DNA of 64,000 nt from Neodontobutis hainanensis (taxonomy: Eukaryota; Chordata; Actinopteri; Gobiiformes; Odontobutidae), in contig JALDNG010000020.1 in the NCBI GenBank assembly GCA_024349245.1, positions 7,419,501 to 7,483,500 of the forward strand, in the 5' to 3' direction. Below, piece by piece: positions 1-11,900 of this stretch. Made by a program: the position numbers and the translations under genes. How positions within the stretch are numbered: the first letter of the stretch is position 1; the number at the start of each line of letters is the position of its first letter. The notes beneath the pieces are model-generated. The model did not search any database and was not told the origin of the DNA. It worked only from the letters and a program-made list of their open reading frames with translations.

Positions 1-2362
1 TGAGCTTATATTTGCCAAACTGCCTTGTCAACCTCTTGTCAGATTTGCTGTACATTTGCTTAAAAAAGTATATTTAACTATGATGAACTCACTTTGCTCT
101 AACTCTTAAACATCTCATTTAGTTATACTACAGTATGACCTTCTGAGGTGAGAACATTGACCTATAAGCTGACATACACAATGTATTCATCAGTATAAAT
201 AAAAGCTGCTAATGAACTCCTCGAGCTGCGAGTCTTGCATCTCAGCTATCAGCAGAAACAGAGAAAGTACAAATCAGGAGAAAATAGATTTGGTGGGTTG
301 TCAGTGGTGCTGTTGTCTACATAAGCCTATGTCAATATAATAGATCTGTGAAAGAGAGTGCAGGGACACTGAGACCAGAAGAATCTCAATCGATGATTGT
401 GAAAGCATGTGTGTCTGAAGTGCCGTATATATAAAAAGAGAAGAGATGTAATTAGTTTCAAAATGTTACAAAGACTGTTAGGAAAGTCATGTTTTAAAGT
501 GACAGAAAGTGGTCATTACTTCTACCCTGAATTACTGGTTACTGTTGTATCGCCTGCCCTAAAGTTTTCCAGTTCCTTCTAAACGCAGTGCATGTAATCC
601 ATGTTCATGCACGTTTAACTGAGTTGATGAAATACAGAACAATAATGTTGAGAATTTGTTGTTTTAAATTAACAATCATTTCTTATATTGATGATTACTC
701 GGACATTCTGAGACTTTATAATAATATAAAGTCAAATTGCAAAATGACATCAACCAGGCATCTGTTCCCCCATGACCTCATGTAATTACCTGCCAATCTG
801 CCTTGTCAACCTGTTGTCAGATTTGGTTAGTCCAATGTCAGGCTAACAAGAACACACCACGCAGGACATTGTGTACAGCAAATAGCCAAGCAGATAAAAA
901 AAAAACAATAAATAAAAACAAATAACTGCCTTCTGCTGACTGTTCTGATCAGGTTTCTGTATTCATAATGAGCAAATCTAAAAAATGTACATTTAAAACT
1001 TAGCCTACTTTTGATTTAGAAAGCAAAATACCTAAAACTTAACCATTAAAAACTATGTGAAAAAGAAAGTATGCTTGAATTGCTTCTTCAAGCTGCTATA
1101 ACAAAACTGCACAACAACAGGCACAAAAAATTTATAGACTGCTACCCGCTCCTCTGAGACTGATTAGCACAAGTCATTGAGGCAATTGTTAACTTTTAAT
1201 CAAGGCATTATTTGTGATCAATATTCTATCTGCAAGAGCCTCATGTTCCCTTGAACCTGACGTAGAATGAGGACTGCCTTGGTTTTTATCAATCTATCTT
1301 ATATTATTGATATGGGCCTTCAGAAAAAAAAGAAAATGTGTGGAAATTCCGTGGATGATTGAGCGATAGGAGCTAGTCTATTAGGAGCATGCAGAAAAAT
1401 GAAGAGGGCAGAGTGTTTGTGACAAAGAGCCTCTCAGAGCCATCAGTTACACAGCCCTCTACCACTGCACCAGTGTCGAAACACTTCAAGCTCCTTAAAA
1501 TATCATCTCCAGGCTGCCATGACCACTCAGAGACGGGTAAATGGTAAAAAACATACGCAAAATAAAAAAATTTAATTAAGGCAAGTAAAGCTTAAGAAAA
1601 AACAAGCTGTTCTAAGCAAAAGATGACTTGCCCTTGCCTCCTTCTGTGTTTCCTGCCCCTAGTGATTAGAAACTTCACAAACACAGACTGCACTTTAAAA
1701 GCATGTAATATTATGGCAAAACAATAGCATCATATATTTTAACCTCACTCCCCTTTTAAAGGCAACTGGTATAAAGTGTATATTTTTGGTGTCACTCCAA
1801 AACTAACTTTTCAGCAGTTTCTTTCCAAGTCATCTGAGAGAAAAATAGTTTTCTGCACTGCACTTCCGAATCCGCATGCAGGGTAGAACAGAGAGATTAC
1901 TCACAGGTGACTGACACAAGTCTGTGAATATTTTGGGAACATTTTGGCATGCCTTTTTGCCAGATCCACATTCAAGCCTGTGCCTGTTAATAGAATATGA
2001 TGTGCTTAATTAAATATTGGTCTTTCTAGGACCCATACAGGGAGCAACCTCCACTTGTACCACCACAACATGCATTCAGTTATTGATGAATACACTATAG
2101 CTTGTTTAGGTGCATCTGACAGAAGAGTGTTTATGATGGTGATGTAGTGAGATATAAGTTACATAAAAGAGATATACAGGAAGTGGTTGCTACAGAAACA
2201 GTGGTAAATGGTAATGCTTTGCAGCTAAATTGAGAAATTGTGTGCCCCCCATTGTCTCTCGTTTGTTCACATTACTGTTCCATTAAACATTTTGAAACAT
2301 CTAACAGGCCAATTACACAAATATAACTTTTTAAGAACATAAAACCATCAGTCCTATCAATT
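1..2362. other. Gene-free AT-rich DNA
   Basis: No coding region is supported. The block holds a 34-bp direct repeat with two mismatches (14-47 and 792-825) and a TATA-like string (TATAAATA, about 194-201) followed at about 30 bp by a less AT-rich stretch. A-rich runs occur near 897-930. The rest appears to be unique sequence. Confidence 0.6.
14..825. repeat. 34-bp direct repeat pair, 14-47 and 792-825
   Basis: Both copies contain CTGCCTTGTCAACCT and TTGTCAGATTTG. They match at 32 of 34 positions and are 778 bp apart in the same orientation. The left copy lies near the window edge, so the full unit could be longer. No LTR ends, primer-binding site or internal polyprotein were seen between them. 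A segmental duplication is the simplest reading, and an old LTR pair is an alternative. Confidence 0.55.
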
Positions 2363-2522
2363 ACACACTTTTACACTACACTTGATATGTATATACCTCA
2401 TTAAGTACAATCTAACACACAGTACATACATACCCTAATCCTACCTACAATATGCAAGTGCACATTATTCCATTATACTGTACTCTATAGTTACATGTTA
2501 TTACAGTTTGTTACATAAGGAC
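2363..2522 (+). mobile_element. MITE copy, family A (partial)
   Basis: The sequence starts with the terminal string TTTTACACTACACTTGA. It then contains GTACATACATACCCTAA and a CAGTTTGTTACA string. The same blocks occur in reverse complement at 20341-20532, so the two are copies of one dispersed element. No coding capacity is visible. This copy ends where a SINE fragment begins at 2535, so it is probably broken by, or abutted by, that insertion. The superfamily is not determined. Confidence 0.6.
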
Positions 2523-2534
2523 ATAGATACAAGT

Positions 2535-2745
2535 TCATTTTCTCTACCGCTTTGTCCCGTTAGGGGTCGCGGGTGACTGGAGCCTATCCCAGCAGCTTTG
2601 GGCCTGAGGCGGGGTACACCCTGGACAGTGGCCAGTTAGTCGCAGGGCTGACATATAGAGACAGACAGTGACAGACAACCATTCACTCTCACTTTCATTC
2701 ACTAGAGACACTTTAGAGTTGCCAATTAACCTGTACATGCACGTA
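2535..2745 (-). mobile_element. tRNA-SINE, 3' part (copy 1)
   Basis: On the minus strand this is the body and 3' end of a tRNA-derived SINE. It contains GCGACCCCTAACGGGACAAA followed by GCGGTAGA and an ATGAA tail. Near-identical blocks recur at 38213-38421, 46974-47289 and 56174-56290. The tRNA-like head is missing, so this is a 5'-truncated copy, as expected for target-primed reverse transcription. No coding capacity. Confidence 0.8.
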
Positions 2746-3589
2746 ACCAAGCAGGTTGTATAGTTGTCATTGCTTAAAATTTGATGTGGCAATTCCTTTG
2801 TCCAGTACTTTCTCACTCTGCTTTTAACTATTTTCACCATGTTCACAAATGTTCCATTGTTGTTTTCCAAAAGTGTCTTGTGTAGCAGCTGTCATTAGCA
2901 AATGTGCAGCCAAGCATGTAATGTAACAAGTGGAGGTCAATTGACAATTCTCATCTGTGATTATGATCAGCATAATTCAAGCAGAGCCCAAGGAGGATAA
3001 TCCAGGTCAAATCTCATTCACACTCCTCAGATTGTCGTCGCATATGCATTATGGCAACCCACACATATCAGATGGGACATGGTCCAGAAGGTTTGATCAC
3101 TTTAAGAGGGTGATTATTAGGGAGGACTTAATTGGTGCCTTAGAGATAGATAAGGCACACTTTCTCATTTATTGTTAATGTAATCAAAGAACCCTTTCTC
3201 AACCATCTTTCAAATCAACATTTGGTAAGAGCAAAAGAATCAAATGTGCATTAGCGTGTTGCTTGACAATAAGATATGCTTTGAGAGCTTTGAGAGAACG
3301 GGCAACTCTGAAGTCTTGTGTTGATTGGTTATTTCAGCAGGAACCCGGTAGTGAGATAATGAGGCTCTTTGATCAGAGGGACATTGTTGTATATTATGAC
3401 CATGTGTATCTGAGTGTGTGGCAGCAACAGTGCTTGATGAATATTCACTGAAGATGTCACTGGTAATATCCCTGAGGAGCCCTGGCTTGTTACATGCCAC
3501 ATACTGTATGTTCTCATCGTGCAATTGTTTTAAACTGCACTGGTGCAGGAAATGCATGAGGCATTATCGCCATTTGAAAATGCCTCAGG
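2746..3589. other. Gene-free interval before the L2 element
   Basis: No gene is supported. The part from 2950 to 3180 has few simple runs and contains CATATGCATTATG. It could be a regulatory element, but nothing confirms that. From about 3440 the sequence may include strongly decayed 5' parts of the L2 element that begins recognisably near 3590. Open frames here overlap on both strands and have no domain. Confidence 0.5.
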
Positions 3590-5162
3590 TTCTACTGTTG
3601 AATTTATACACTTCTAGTATTCTGAATTTCGTGGATGCCATTGCTGTTGTTGAGGATAAAATGGTTCAAAATAGACAGAAGGCACCATGGAGAATTGAGC
3701 CCTCAGTCTGGGCAGCGAAAAGGAGTGCCTGAGGGCCAAACGAGAATGGCGCAAAACAAAGCTCCAGGTTCATTATGAGATTTACAACAAAATGTTGAGT
3801 GTGTTCAACCAGACTTTGCATAGAACAAGGGATAAGTATTTTTCTGAAATTATCACAAACTGCAGTCACAACTCTCGTGTCCTGTTTGCTACAGTGAAAA
3901 CTTCTGTCATTAAGCCTATCCTTAAGAAGAGCAGTCTTGATGCCACAGTACTAAAGAACTATCGGCCTATATCAGACTCAAACAGAGTCTCAGTCTTAGT
4001 CCTGCTGGATCTGAGTGCAACATTTGACACAATTGATCATGTGATCCTGTTACAGTGGTCAGAGGACTGGGTGGGCACCTCTGGTGCTGCTTTCAAATGG
4101 TCCAGGTTCTTTCTTGAAGACAGGAAGTACTTGGTTGAAATTGGAAACTGTGTGCGACAAGTATCCATTCTGGGACCTCTTTTGTTCAGTCTTTACATGT
4201 TTCCTTTGGGCCAGTTAATTCGCAATAACAATGTGTCCTACCACACTCACATTTACATCTCACTAACGGCAGGCAACTATGGGCCTGTGGACTCACTCTG
4301 TCACGGCCAAAACAGCTTTCTACAGCTTAACCCAGACACGACAGAAGTCCTTTTTTTTGGACCACACAAACAAAAGGAATGCGTCTGCAGTCACCTCAAG
4401 TTACTTTCTCTAAAGCCTAAATATCAGGTAAGAAATCTGGGGGTAATAATGGACTCATACTTGAACTTTTACAGCTACATTAAACAAGGGTATTGTGTTC
4501 AAACCAGACTTAGAGAGACTTAGACTGAGAGAGACCAATCATTTACCTCCAGCAGGTTAGACTACTGCAATGGTCTGCTCACTGGACTCACTAAACAAGC
4601 TGTAAGACAGCTGGAGTACAGACCAGAAAGTACAACCATATTAGTCCTGTCTCCACACTTCCTGTCTCTCAGAAGATAGAGTTTTAAGCAGCTCTGCTGA
4701 TGTATAAGGCTCTCCATGGCTCAGCGCCAAAGTGCATATGTATCTGAAATATTAGTCCCATATGAACTATCTTGGACCCTGAGCACCTCAGGGACAGGTC
4801 TTCTGCTGGTTCTAGGGACAGGAGTTTTATGCAGTTGAGTTTTCTGCAGCTAAAAACTGGAACAGTCTTCCAGAGGAGGTGAGACAGGCCTTAACTCTAA
4901 ATGTTCAAGTCCATGCTGAAAACAGTTCTGTTTAACTATGCATATGACCACTGAAAGTATTTGATTTGCACTCTTCTATTCTAGTTTTGCTTTAATTAAT
5001 TAATTTCATTTTATTTAAATACATTTTATTGATAATTGTTGTATTTGTGTATTAAAACTGTCTCTATTCTTATGTAACACACTTTGAATTGCTGCATGTT
5101 TGAATTGTGCTATATAATATATTATATTATTATATAATATATAAATAAACTTGCCTTGCCTA
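3590..5162 (+). mobile_element. Degraded L2-clade LINE (ORF2 remnant and 3' end)
   Basis: This is a dead non-LTR retrotransposon. The frame from 3792 to 4523 keeps reverse-transcriptase landmarks: NYRPIS, motif A as LLDLSATFDTIDH, motif B region as LGPLLFSLYM, then LQLNPDTTE and LGVIMDS. Downstream, in other frames, DYCNGLLTGLTKQAVRQL follows, and then CTATATAA and a 3' end in AAACTTGCCTTGCC. Upstream, about 3600-3790, the fragments QKAPWR and REWRKTKLQVHYEIY belong to the same protein across a stop and a frame change. The catalytic YADD box is not recognisable where expected, and two in-frame internal deletions are evident (after LFATV, and between RPIS and the motif A region). The endonuclease domain is absent. 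The assignment to L2 (Maui-like fish LINE) rests on these motifs. Confidence 0.88.
3792..4523 (+). pseudogene. Reverse transcriptase remnant of the L2 LINE
   Basis: This 243-codon open frame is the longest in the window. It covers the palm part of an L2 reverse transcriptase, with about half of the fingers region missing. Motif A (residues about 70-83) keeps its aspartates. The segment that should carry the FADD/YADD catalytic pair reads SYHTHIYIS, so the enzyme would be inactive. The apparent start methionine lies inside the domain and is not a natural start. The frame is open by chance of decay and is not a host gene. Confidence 0.85.
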
Positions 5163-6619
5163 AGGCAGGGTCACACAATGCAGCAAACATGGTGGTAATA
5201 CTTAAACTAGGACAGTATGAAGTTAGCAGTTTATTATCAGGATTTGTTTTGGATGGATGGAAAAGAAAATGATTACTGCATGCTAATTACTTTGTAACAG
5301 AATCAATAAATCTTTGAAACATTAACATCAACAGCATAAGCATTCCTCATTTAAGAGTTTCCCACCAGTAATTGTTTCTATCTGGCTTAGCAAATTAAAG
5401 CTAAGTTAAATTATGTTTGTTTTATTTACTTTACTGCTATACTAAACCATTCTACACCCTTTTCTGGCACGGCCCTCAGGGTGCAACTGCTACAGTAGAT
5501 TTATCTACTGCATGCAGCTTCCTCTTCTTTTTTGAGGCGATAATTAATCCCTCATTTATAAAAATAAAGCTGGATGCAGATAAGGGACTGTGGTCTGGGA
5601 GTCATTTATTGTAACCTCTGCATCACACAGCTTTGAGGAGATGTTGTTTGTGTCACATGCTCTCGCTTGAGTTGGCAAAAAAACACAGAACTGCACAATC
5701 ACCCAGTACAGAGGGTCTGGACACATTCTGGACACATTCTGGACCACCTTTTATCTATCAAATCCATTCCAATCACATGTCAAAGCTGTAAACATTTCCA
5801 CACTGAGGGATTTACTCTCCTGTTTGTAAATACTTTATGGACGTCATTAGAAACTCTTCTGATGTGTGTGTGTGTCCTACCAAAAGTCTTTTCGAAGTGC
5901 TAAGTCCACTGGAGCAAGACCAGCCATCTCCACTTATAATGTGCATTTAATAAGAATTAAATTGGCGGGTGGATAGATGTGGTTTCAGCTGTGTGATAAT
6001 GACAGTTTGACTTTTCATGGCTTTGATATGTGGATGACAGCCTCCTGTAAGGTTTAATGGAGCCGTTCCACCAGCATCTGTTAAGAATGCTTCATTGAGT
6101 TTACAATTAGTAAAGGCCACGGTTCAGTGCCAGGCGCTGTGACCACTGCGACTGAGCAGGGAGACGCTAACAATTTAAGCACTAGAAAAGAGTTGGATTG
6201 AATTTTTGAAAGCAGTTGATTCATATGTAAACTTTTTTGTGCACGCTCCTGTCAGTGGGATCTTTCAAAACAAAGCCGGGGCTCAGCGTGTGATTTGTCT
6301 AAATGAAAAGATTTTACAAGAATCTAATCTAAGCATAACTGTTTGCCGTGTTGTATGTTAATTAAATATTTATAATTTACAAGAGGCTAAAGAATGCATT
6401 TTTTATGAGGTAAGGTTATTTAAGTTTAAACTATAAAACATATAAAACAATACTTTATTTTTCCTGTAAAAAAAAGAAAAATATTATATTTAATAATTTT
6501 TTTAATTACTAGGAACCATTACCTTTTGAGTGTTGTGAAATTGTTTTGGGAAATTATAAATCTTCCACCATGGCTGTGGAAAAATCTAACACCTGTGCTT
6601 ATATCCAGGTTCAAAGATA
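5163..6619. other. Gene-free interval with possible regulatory block
   Basis: No gene is supported. An 11-bp tandem duplication (CTGGACACATT) lies at about 5717-5738. The stretch 5900-6340 is free of simple repeats, has balanced composition, and contains homeodomain-type TAAT/ATTA cores together with GGAGCCGTTCCACC and GTGCCAGGCGCTGTGACC. That texture resembles conserved noncoding DNA, but no alignment was possible. Confidence 0.4.
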
Positions 6620-6833
6620 TTCCAAAAAAGGCTTTTTATTAAAATCACTGGACTATAAGACCAGTCAAGACATTTTGGTGTTCATCCAGACACCATCACC
6701 ATTTTATTGCCAGCTTGGTTCCTGTTCTGTAACTATCCTAATGATGCTCATGGTGGTTGGATGAACGCCGAAACGCCTTGACTTTTTTCATGTCTTTCAA
6801 TCCAGTGATTTTAATAAAAAGCCTTTTTTGGAA
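6620..6833. repeat. Inverted-repeat element with perfect 33-bp arms
   Basis: Arms at 6620-6652 and 6801-6833 are exact reverse complements (left arm begins TTCCAAAAAAGGCTTTTTAT). They enclose a 148-bp spacer containing GAACGCCGAAACGCCTTGAC. The right arm includes AATAAAA. No transposase is present. The compact form suggests a non-autonomous DNA element or fold-back repeat. Perfect arms in otherwise decayed surroundings suggest recent insertion or gene conversion between arms. Confidence 0.75.
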
Positions 6834-7254
6834 TTCAAAATTTCTAGTTTTAGTGCAGCCCACATTACTATTACTGACTCATGTGTGACTTATCACCAAA
6901 GCCACCCACTCACCTTCAGTTTTTTTTTTTCAACAGAAGCGTTTCTCTCTCAAATTCTACCCAATTGAAAGAAGTGCTTTTCCGTGGTTTGAACATGGAA
7001 ATGTGCCACAACAGCTAGTTTTATTTTTAGCAGACACTGTTTCATGTATCAAATTATAAGAGAATGCAAAATCAAAGTAAAAAAAAATTATTTTCTAATT
7101 TTTTATCCCACAAAGTTTTATCTCACTGGTTTTGTGTCTTTGGATGCACCTTGTTTCCCAGGTTTACTGCCTATGTTGAAAAACCTGCTGCAAATTGCTA
7201 GTGGCCATGTAAAACTGTGAACCCAAGTGTGCTCTGCTGTAATTCCTCCCAGTG
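6834..7254. other. Gene-free interval
   Basis: AT-rich DNA with poly-T (about 6920-6930) and poly-A (about 7080) runs. Nothing else is recognised. Confidence 0.5.
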
Positions 7255-7326
7255 CATGCTGGGACAGGCTCCACAGCACCATGACTCCAAATGGGAAACA
7301 TAGATTAGAAACTGGGATGGGTGGAA
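7255..7326 (+). mobile_element. SINE 3' tail fragment (copy 2, divergent)
   Basis: The order GCTGGGACAGGCTCC, then a divergent CACAGCACCATGACTCC, then AAATGGGAAACATAGATTAG and a GGGATGGGTGG tail follows the 3' end of the tRNA-SINE found elsewhere in the window. Divergence is high, so it may belong to a sister subfamily with a GGAT-type tail. Confidence 0.5.
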
Positions 7327-7819
7327 GGACACCTCCAGCACCTAACAAATTAACATTATCCCTAGTGCCTTGGCAAAAGTTGGGCAAGGTAACTGTCAAG
7401 TGAGAGAAGAATTCAAACTTATCTGACTACATTAAAGTAGTTTGGTCTTTTGGGACAAGGATCCATTTTAAAGTGCATGACACTATTCTCTTGCACTCTA
7501 TTCACTGGCTTTTTTAAATATTTTAGGATCTTTGTTTAGTAAGTTGTTAAACAAACCATGGACAAACATATGAAATAAAGCCACATTTTTCTCAAATTTA
7601 CCAGTCTCTTCAGTGTTGAACACAAAGCAGCAAAAGGTCTCTGTCAAAATCTGGAAGAGCCACCTTCGAAAAGATGAATTTTAATAACATTCACCATTTG
7701 TCATTTAATAATTTTACTAAAACAGTAACAAAGTTATAGTGCGAGCGACTGGTTGTTAATAAATACATATTACGTTCTTTCCTTTTAGCTTTTTAATCCT
7801 TTTGCAGGTTCAAAGAAGA

Positions 7820-8050
7820 TTGGAGCTTGTCTTAACAGTGAGAGTGAGAGTGCATAATGCAGGGTACACCCAGATAGTCTGCACTTCATTACCAAGGCTC
7901 ATAGATACACAACTACTCTCATTTGTTCCTACGGGACGTTTAGAGTTAATACATCAATTTTATGGACTGTAGAGGAAAGCCAATGTAACCACAGGCATTG
8001 GGAATAGACTCAACAACTTTCTTGCTGTGGGGTAATAGAACTCTGCATGT
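7820..8050 (-). mobile_element. tRNA-SINE, old near-full-length copy (copy 3)
   Basis: The plus-strand order is CAGGGTACACCC, CTACGGGACGTTTAGAGTTA, TATGGACTGTAGAGGAAAGCC and TTTCTTGCTGTGGGGTAAT. This parallels the full-length copy at 46974-47289 block by block, so it is a minus-oriented SINE whose body and part of the tRNA-like head survive. It is one of the most diverged copies in the window and is therefore probably among the oldest. Confidence 0.55.
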
Positions 8051-8194
8051 AGCTGCAAGGTATCAAAAAATAAAATAATGAAATAGTTCAACAAATCTCA
8101 AGAAAGCCAGCTATGATTTTAAGTTGTCTTATAAATCTTATTCATTCAGCTGCTACTTATGAACAGTCTTATTAAATAAACTTAAAGGCAGTGT

Positions 8195-8933
8195 AGCTTT
8201 CGTCAACAAAAATTATGACTAAATATTGTCAACGAAATTTTATCATGTGACAAAACAAGACAAGATGCAATGTAAATGCTGGTCATGTGACGATGACTAA
8301 AATTAAACGTATAATGCAATATTGTTGTAAAATTAAAACTATGCTAAAATGTCTGTATTTCTAACATTATTTTGTCTCGTTTAGTCGCGTTATTATTACA
8401 GAAAAAGGGACCAAGGCCACTCTGGGTTTGTCTTTGGGAGAAAAAGAATAAAAGAAAAAGCAATGTGTTGAGAAAAAAATGGGAGAAATGCATCCACAAA
8501 TTCACAGGAAAAAAAACACCACAGACCTTATGAGACATCTTAAGACATTCCATAATGAAATGGCGATAAGTCTATTTTAGAAAGCTCATGCCTTTCACGA
8601 GCCTGTGGATAACTTTAGCTTCAAACGTTAGCCAGTGGAGCTAAAAACGACTGAGAAACCTGTGTGACTATCGTGTAGATCCTACCTGACTGATCCTATG
8701 TGTATTAAAAAAATACTAAAACTAGAACAAATGCCATCAGTTTTTGTCGACTAAAGATGAAAATAGTCTAAGTGATTCTAACTAAAATGAGACCAAAATG
8801 CTCAGACTTTAATTTGACTGAAACTTGACTAGACTAAAAAGAGTATAAATGTGACTAAAACTAATAAAAACTAAAATGACAGCTTCACACAAAGACTAAT
8901 TAGACAAAAACTAAAATTTAAACAGGCCGCCTG
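8195..8933. mobile_element. A-rich interspersed repeat with recurring ACTAAAA motif
   Basis: A ~740-bp segment is dominated by degenerate repeats of GACTAAAA and AAACTAAAATGA, densest at 8700-8925. It opens with CGTCAACAAAAATTATGACT. It is flanked by CTTAAAGGCAGTGT (8181-8194) and CTTAAAGGCACTGT (8934-8947), a 13-of-14 direct match that could be a target-site duplication. No protein is encoded. The texture resembles non-autonomous DNA repeats common in fish, but the family is not identified. Confidence 0.55.
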
Positions 8934-8950
8934 CTTAAAGGCACTGTTGT

Positions 8951-11900
8951 ACATGTTCTAGAGAGATTTTCCCTTGCACCAAAACTTAACTTCTTTAATA
9001 CTACTCTATCCAGACATCCAATATAATCCTCCTTTGTACCATCCTAACTAGTGACCCAGTAAAGAGACATACAGCATATGGAGGACCTCCTTGCCCCCCG
9101 TAACTCCCTGTAACCCCCCTGTTAACATCAGAGGCAGTCAAGTGAGACAAGGCCTCTCCATGGCGAAAGCAGAGAGCGCACACTTCATCTCTCACCTCCA
9201 AATCATTATTGCCTGATTAAGTGTGATTAAGAGAAGATCATTAGCAGCTGCATGTCCTGTCAGTAACGATTACTGTGATGGGTGCGTTAGACCCCATGAG
9301 CTCATCTGCAGGCTTAGCCACTTTAATGATTAGGGAAGCATTGTTTAGCAGAGCTCTCAGATGAAAGGCTCGCTGAGGTGAACATCCCACAAGTGCATCA
9401 TAATGAACTCAATTGTTCTACAAGGTGGATGACATTGAACAGATTTTACCTCCAATTCCTTCTCAACGTATGCTTGTGTTAACCTTGCTACTTTTACTAA
9501 TGCTGATTAAACATCTCTTCAGGGGTTGTATAGTAGTCGCGTTATATGTGTGTTCTCTGTATATGTTGTTTTTGCTTTTTGTGACAGAATTATCAGCAGC
9601 AGGAGATACAGAGTATTTTTATAGATATTCAGTTGCCTATATAAAATACTGAAGTAATAAAAAGAAGCATATGTATTGGATAAAGACAAGAAAAAAAGCT
9701 TTTCACTATACATTTTCCGAGTGCCATTTTTGTAGGTCCCAAACAAATACAGTTGTTAATGTAGAAGAGTAAAACATTTTACAGTTAGGTTTCTACATGT
9801 TCAATAATAAATATTTAGAAATGATAAGTTAAACTTGTTTCTGGTTGAAGAAAATATTTAGCTTTTACTAAAAGTGTGCATATGTTGCTACTCTCTATTT
9901 CCTCCACTGTACATCAATATAATGAATATTATTTCCATTTTATATGACTGAAATTAGAATGCATGGTCTCATTAGACTGAATGAATGCTATTATATTTGC
10001 ATCAGTGGCAGCGAGTTGGAAGTTTTAGAGTTGCATACTTCATTTACATGTAGTGAGAGGAAAATCAATTTTTAGATGCTGATGCTGTTGAACCACTCTT
10101 TGTGGAGACAAATAACCATCAAACAAGAGGCAGCCAAATCAAGCCCTCGAGAAAAGGCAGCACTTAGCCAGGTTCCACTGTCAAACCCACACAGCCCTGT
10201 TTTCAAAGTGACACCTTCAAACCATTTACAGACATTATTGTTTAAACAGCACTCAAAAGTGTGGAAAAGGACAGTAATTATTTAATGAATAGAATTAACC
10301 TTGGATTAACTGAAATCATGAAACCAAGAAGGAAGAACCAAACTGTAGCTGTATAACTTACACATTGTATCACAGACCGTAGAGCGATGCAAAGCATTAG
10401 TAACAAGTGTGATCAGAGTGAAGGAAGCTGCTTAAAGAGGGAGCCTCAAATAAAGATACCTTCATTGAGGAACTGCATGGAAACCTTCCAAACAGACAGT
10501 GAGATTGGTTTCCAATTTCTCCATCAGACAAATTGAGCCCAGTGGCCAATTATTCCCAATGCCAATTAACCTTGCAACCAGCCCCCCCTTTCTGCAACGG
10601 CGTGAGTCTGCCTGCCAAATTTGCTTTTGCCTGTCACATGGACATTGCTGATAAAAATTGACAGGAGCGCTGTGCACCAAGTATCATTGTGTCATCAACT
10701 TTCTGAAGGGGCTCCACTTTAAACCAAAAGAGTTTTGAGGTTAATGGCTTGACAATAGGCAGCATCTTAAAGGCCAAACACACAACTAAAAGAATAATGC
10801 TGTTCAGTGTTTTATCTGGGCCAAGGCATGTGCAGTGTTTGCCTGTGGTAGCTCTTCTGGGCAACCCCGTTGAGAAAACAGACAACACCAAATAATACCA
10901 AATAATTACCTATTTTCACAAATATTTATGTGTAGAATATCTGTAATGAAGTCACTTAATAACAAAGGCTTCACATGTTAAATGTGTTCCTATCAGCTCA
11001 ATATATGGATTTGCAAAAAAAAAAGGATGTGGCATTTAGTGTCTTAGAGGTCCATTGAAGGAGACTAGATTTTTTGACTGAAACTCACTTATTGGCAATT
11101 ACCATTATGGTTTGATAACTCTAAAACAGAGAAGTATAGAATATCAAGGACATATATCCTTGATAAGTGATTTGATCTTATCCGGCAATCATAAAATTTC
11201 AGATGTATAAGGATTATTACACACTCTGCTCAGGGTCATGGAAAGGATAAATGCATTTTTCTGTACCAAGAAAGTACAAGTGAAATATTTTAAAATATTG
11301 ATTCAAAAACTGTTCTTCTTGTAATTTTACAACAGTCCTTTTCAAGCCCAAACTCTTTCTTTTTTCTTTTTCAAACAACCAAACCAAACATATCCTGTGC
11401 AACTGCCTTCAATTATTTCTCTGATCATTGTGTTTGCGCTTAGTGTATGTTAATGAAGAGATAAGATGAAGAACTGTATTAGGTGATTTCATTTCCGTGT
11501 TATTCTGCTGGTTCTCTCGTATGTGCAACATGAGTGGCTTTAAAGGACTTTTATCATTACGGTAATAAAGTCTGTAAATGAAAAAAGAAAAAACTTTTCA
11601 ATATTTCTGACATGTAGCAAGTCTAGTCCTTGCATCAAGAAACATACTGGATCTCCATCTTTATAACATTTTCACATTTGCACATAAGGGCCTACGATCA
11701 TTATGCAGCACAGACCACCCACACTGGCTTAATTTATATTTACATATAGCCTTCTGCATTTAGCTCACTTTCACTTCCAGGAAATAGGTGGGCAGTTCCT
11801 ATTCATTTTAGTTCAGGGACATACCTTAAAAAGAATTGACATTTGTTTTATATGATTAACTGGGACTATTTTATTATATGACTCAGGTAGGCAGAATTAA

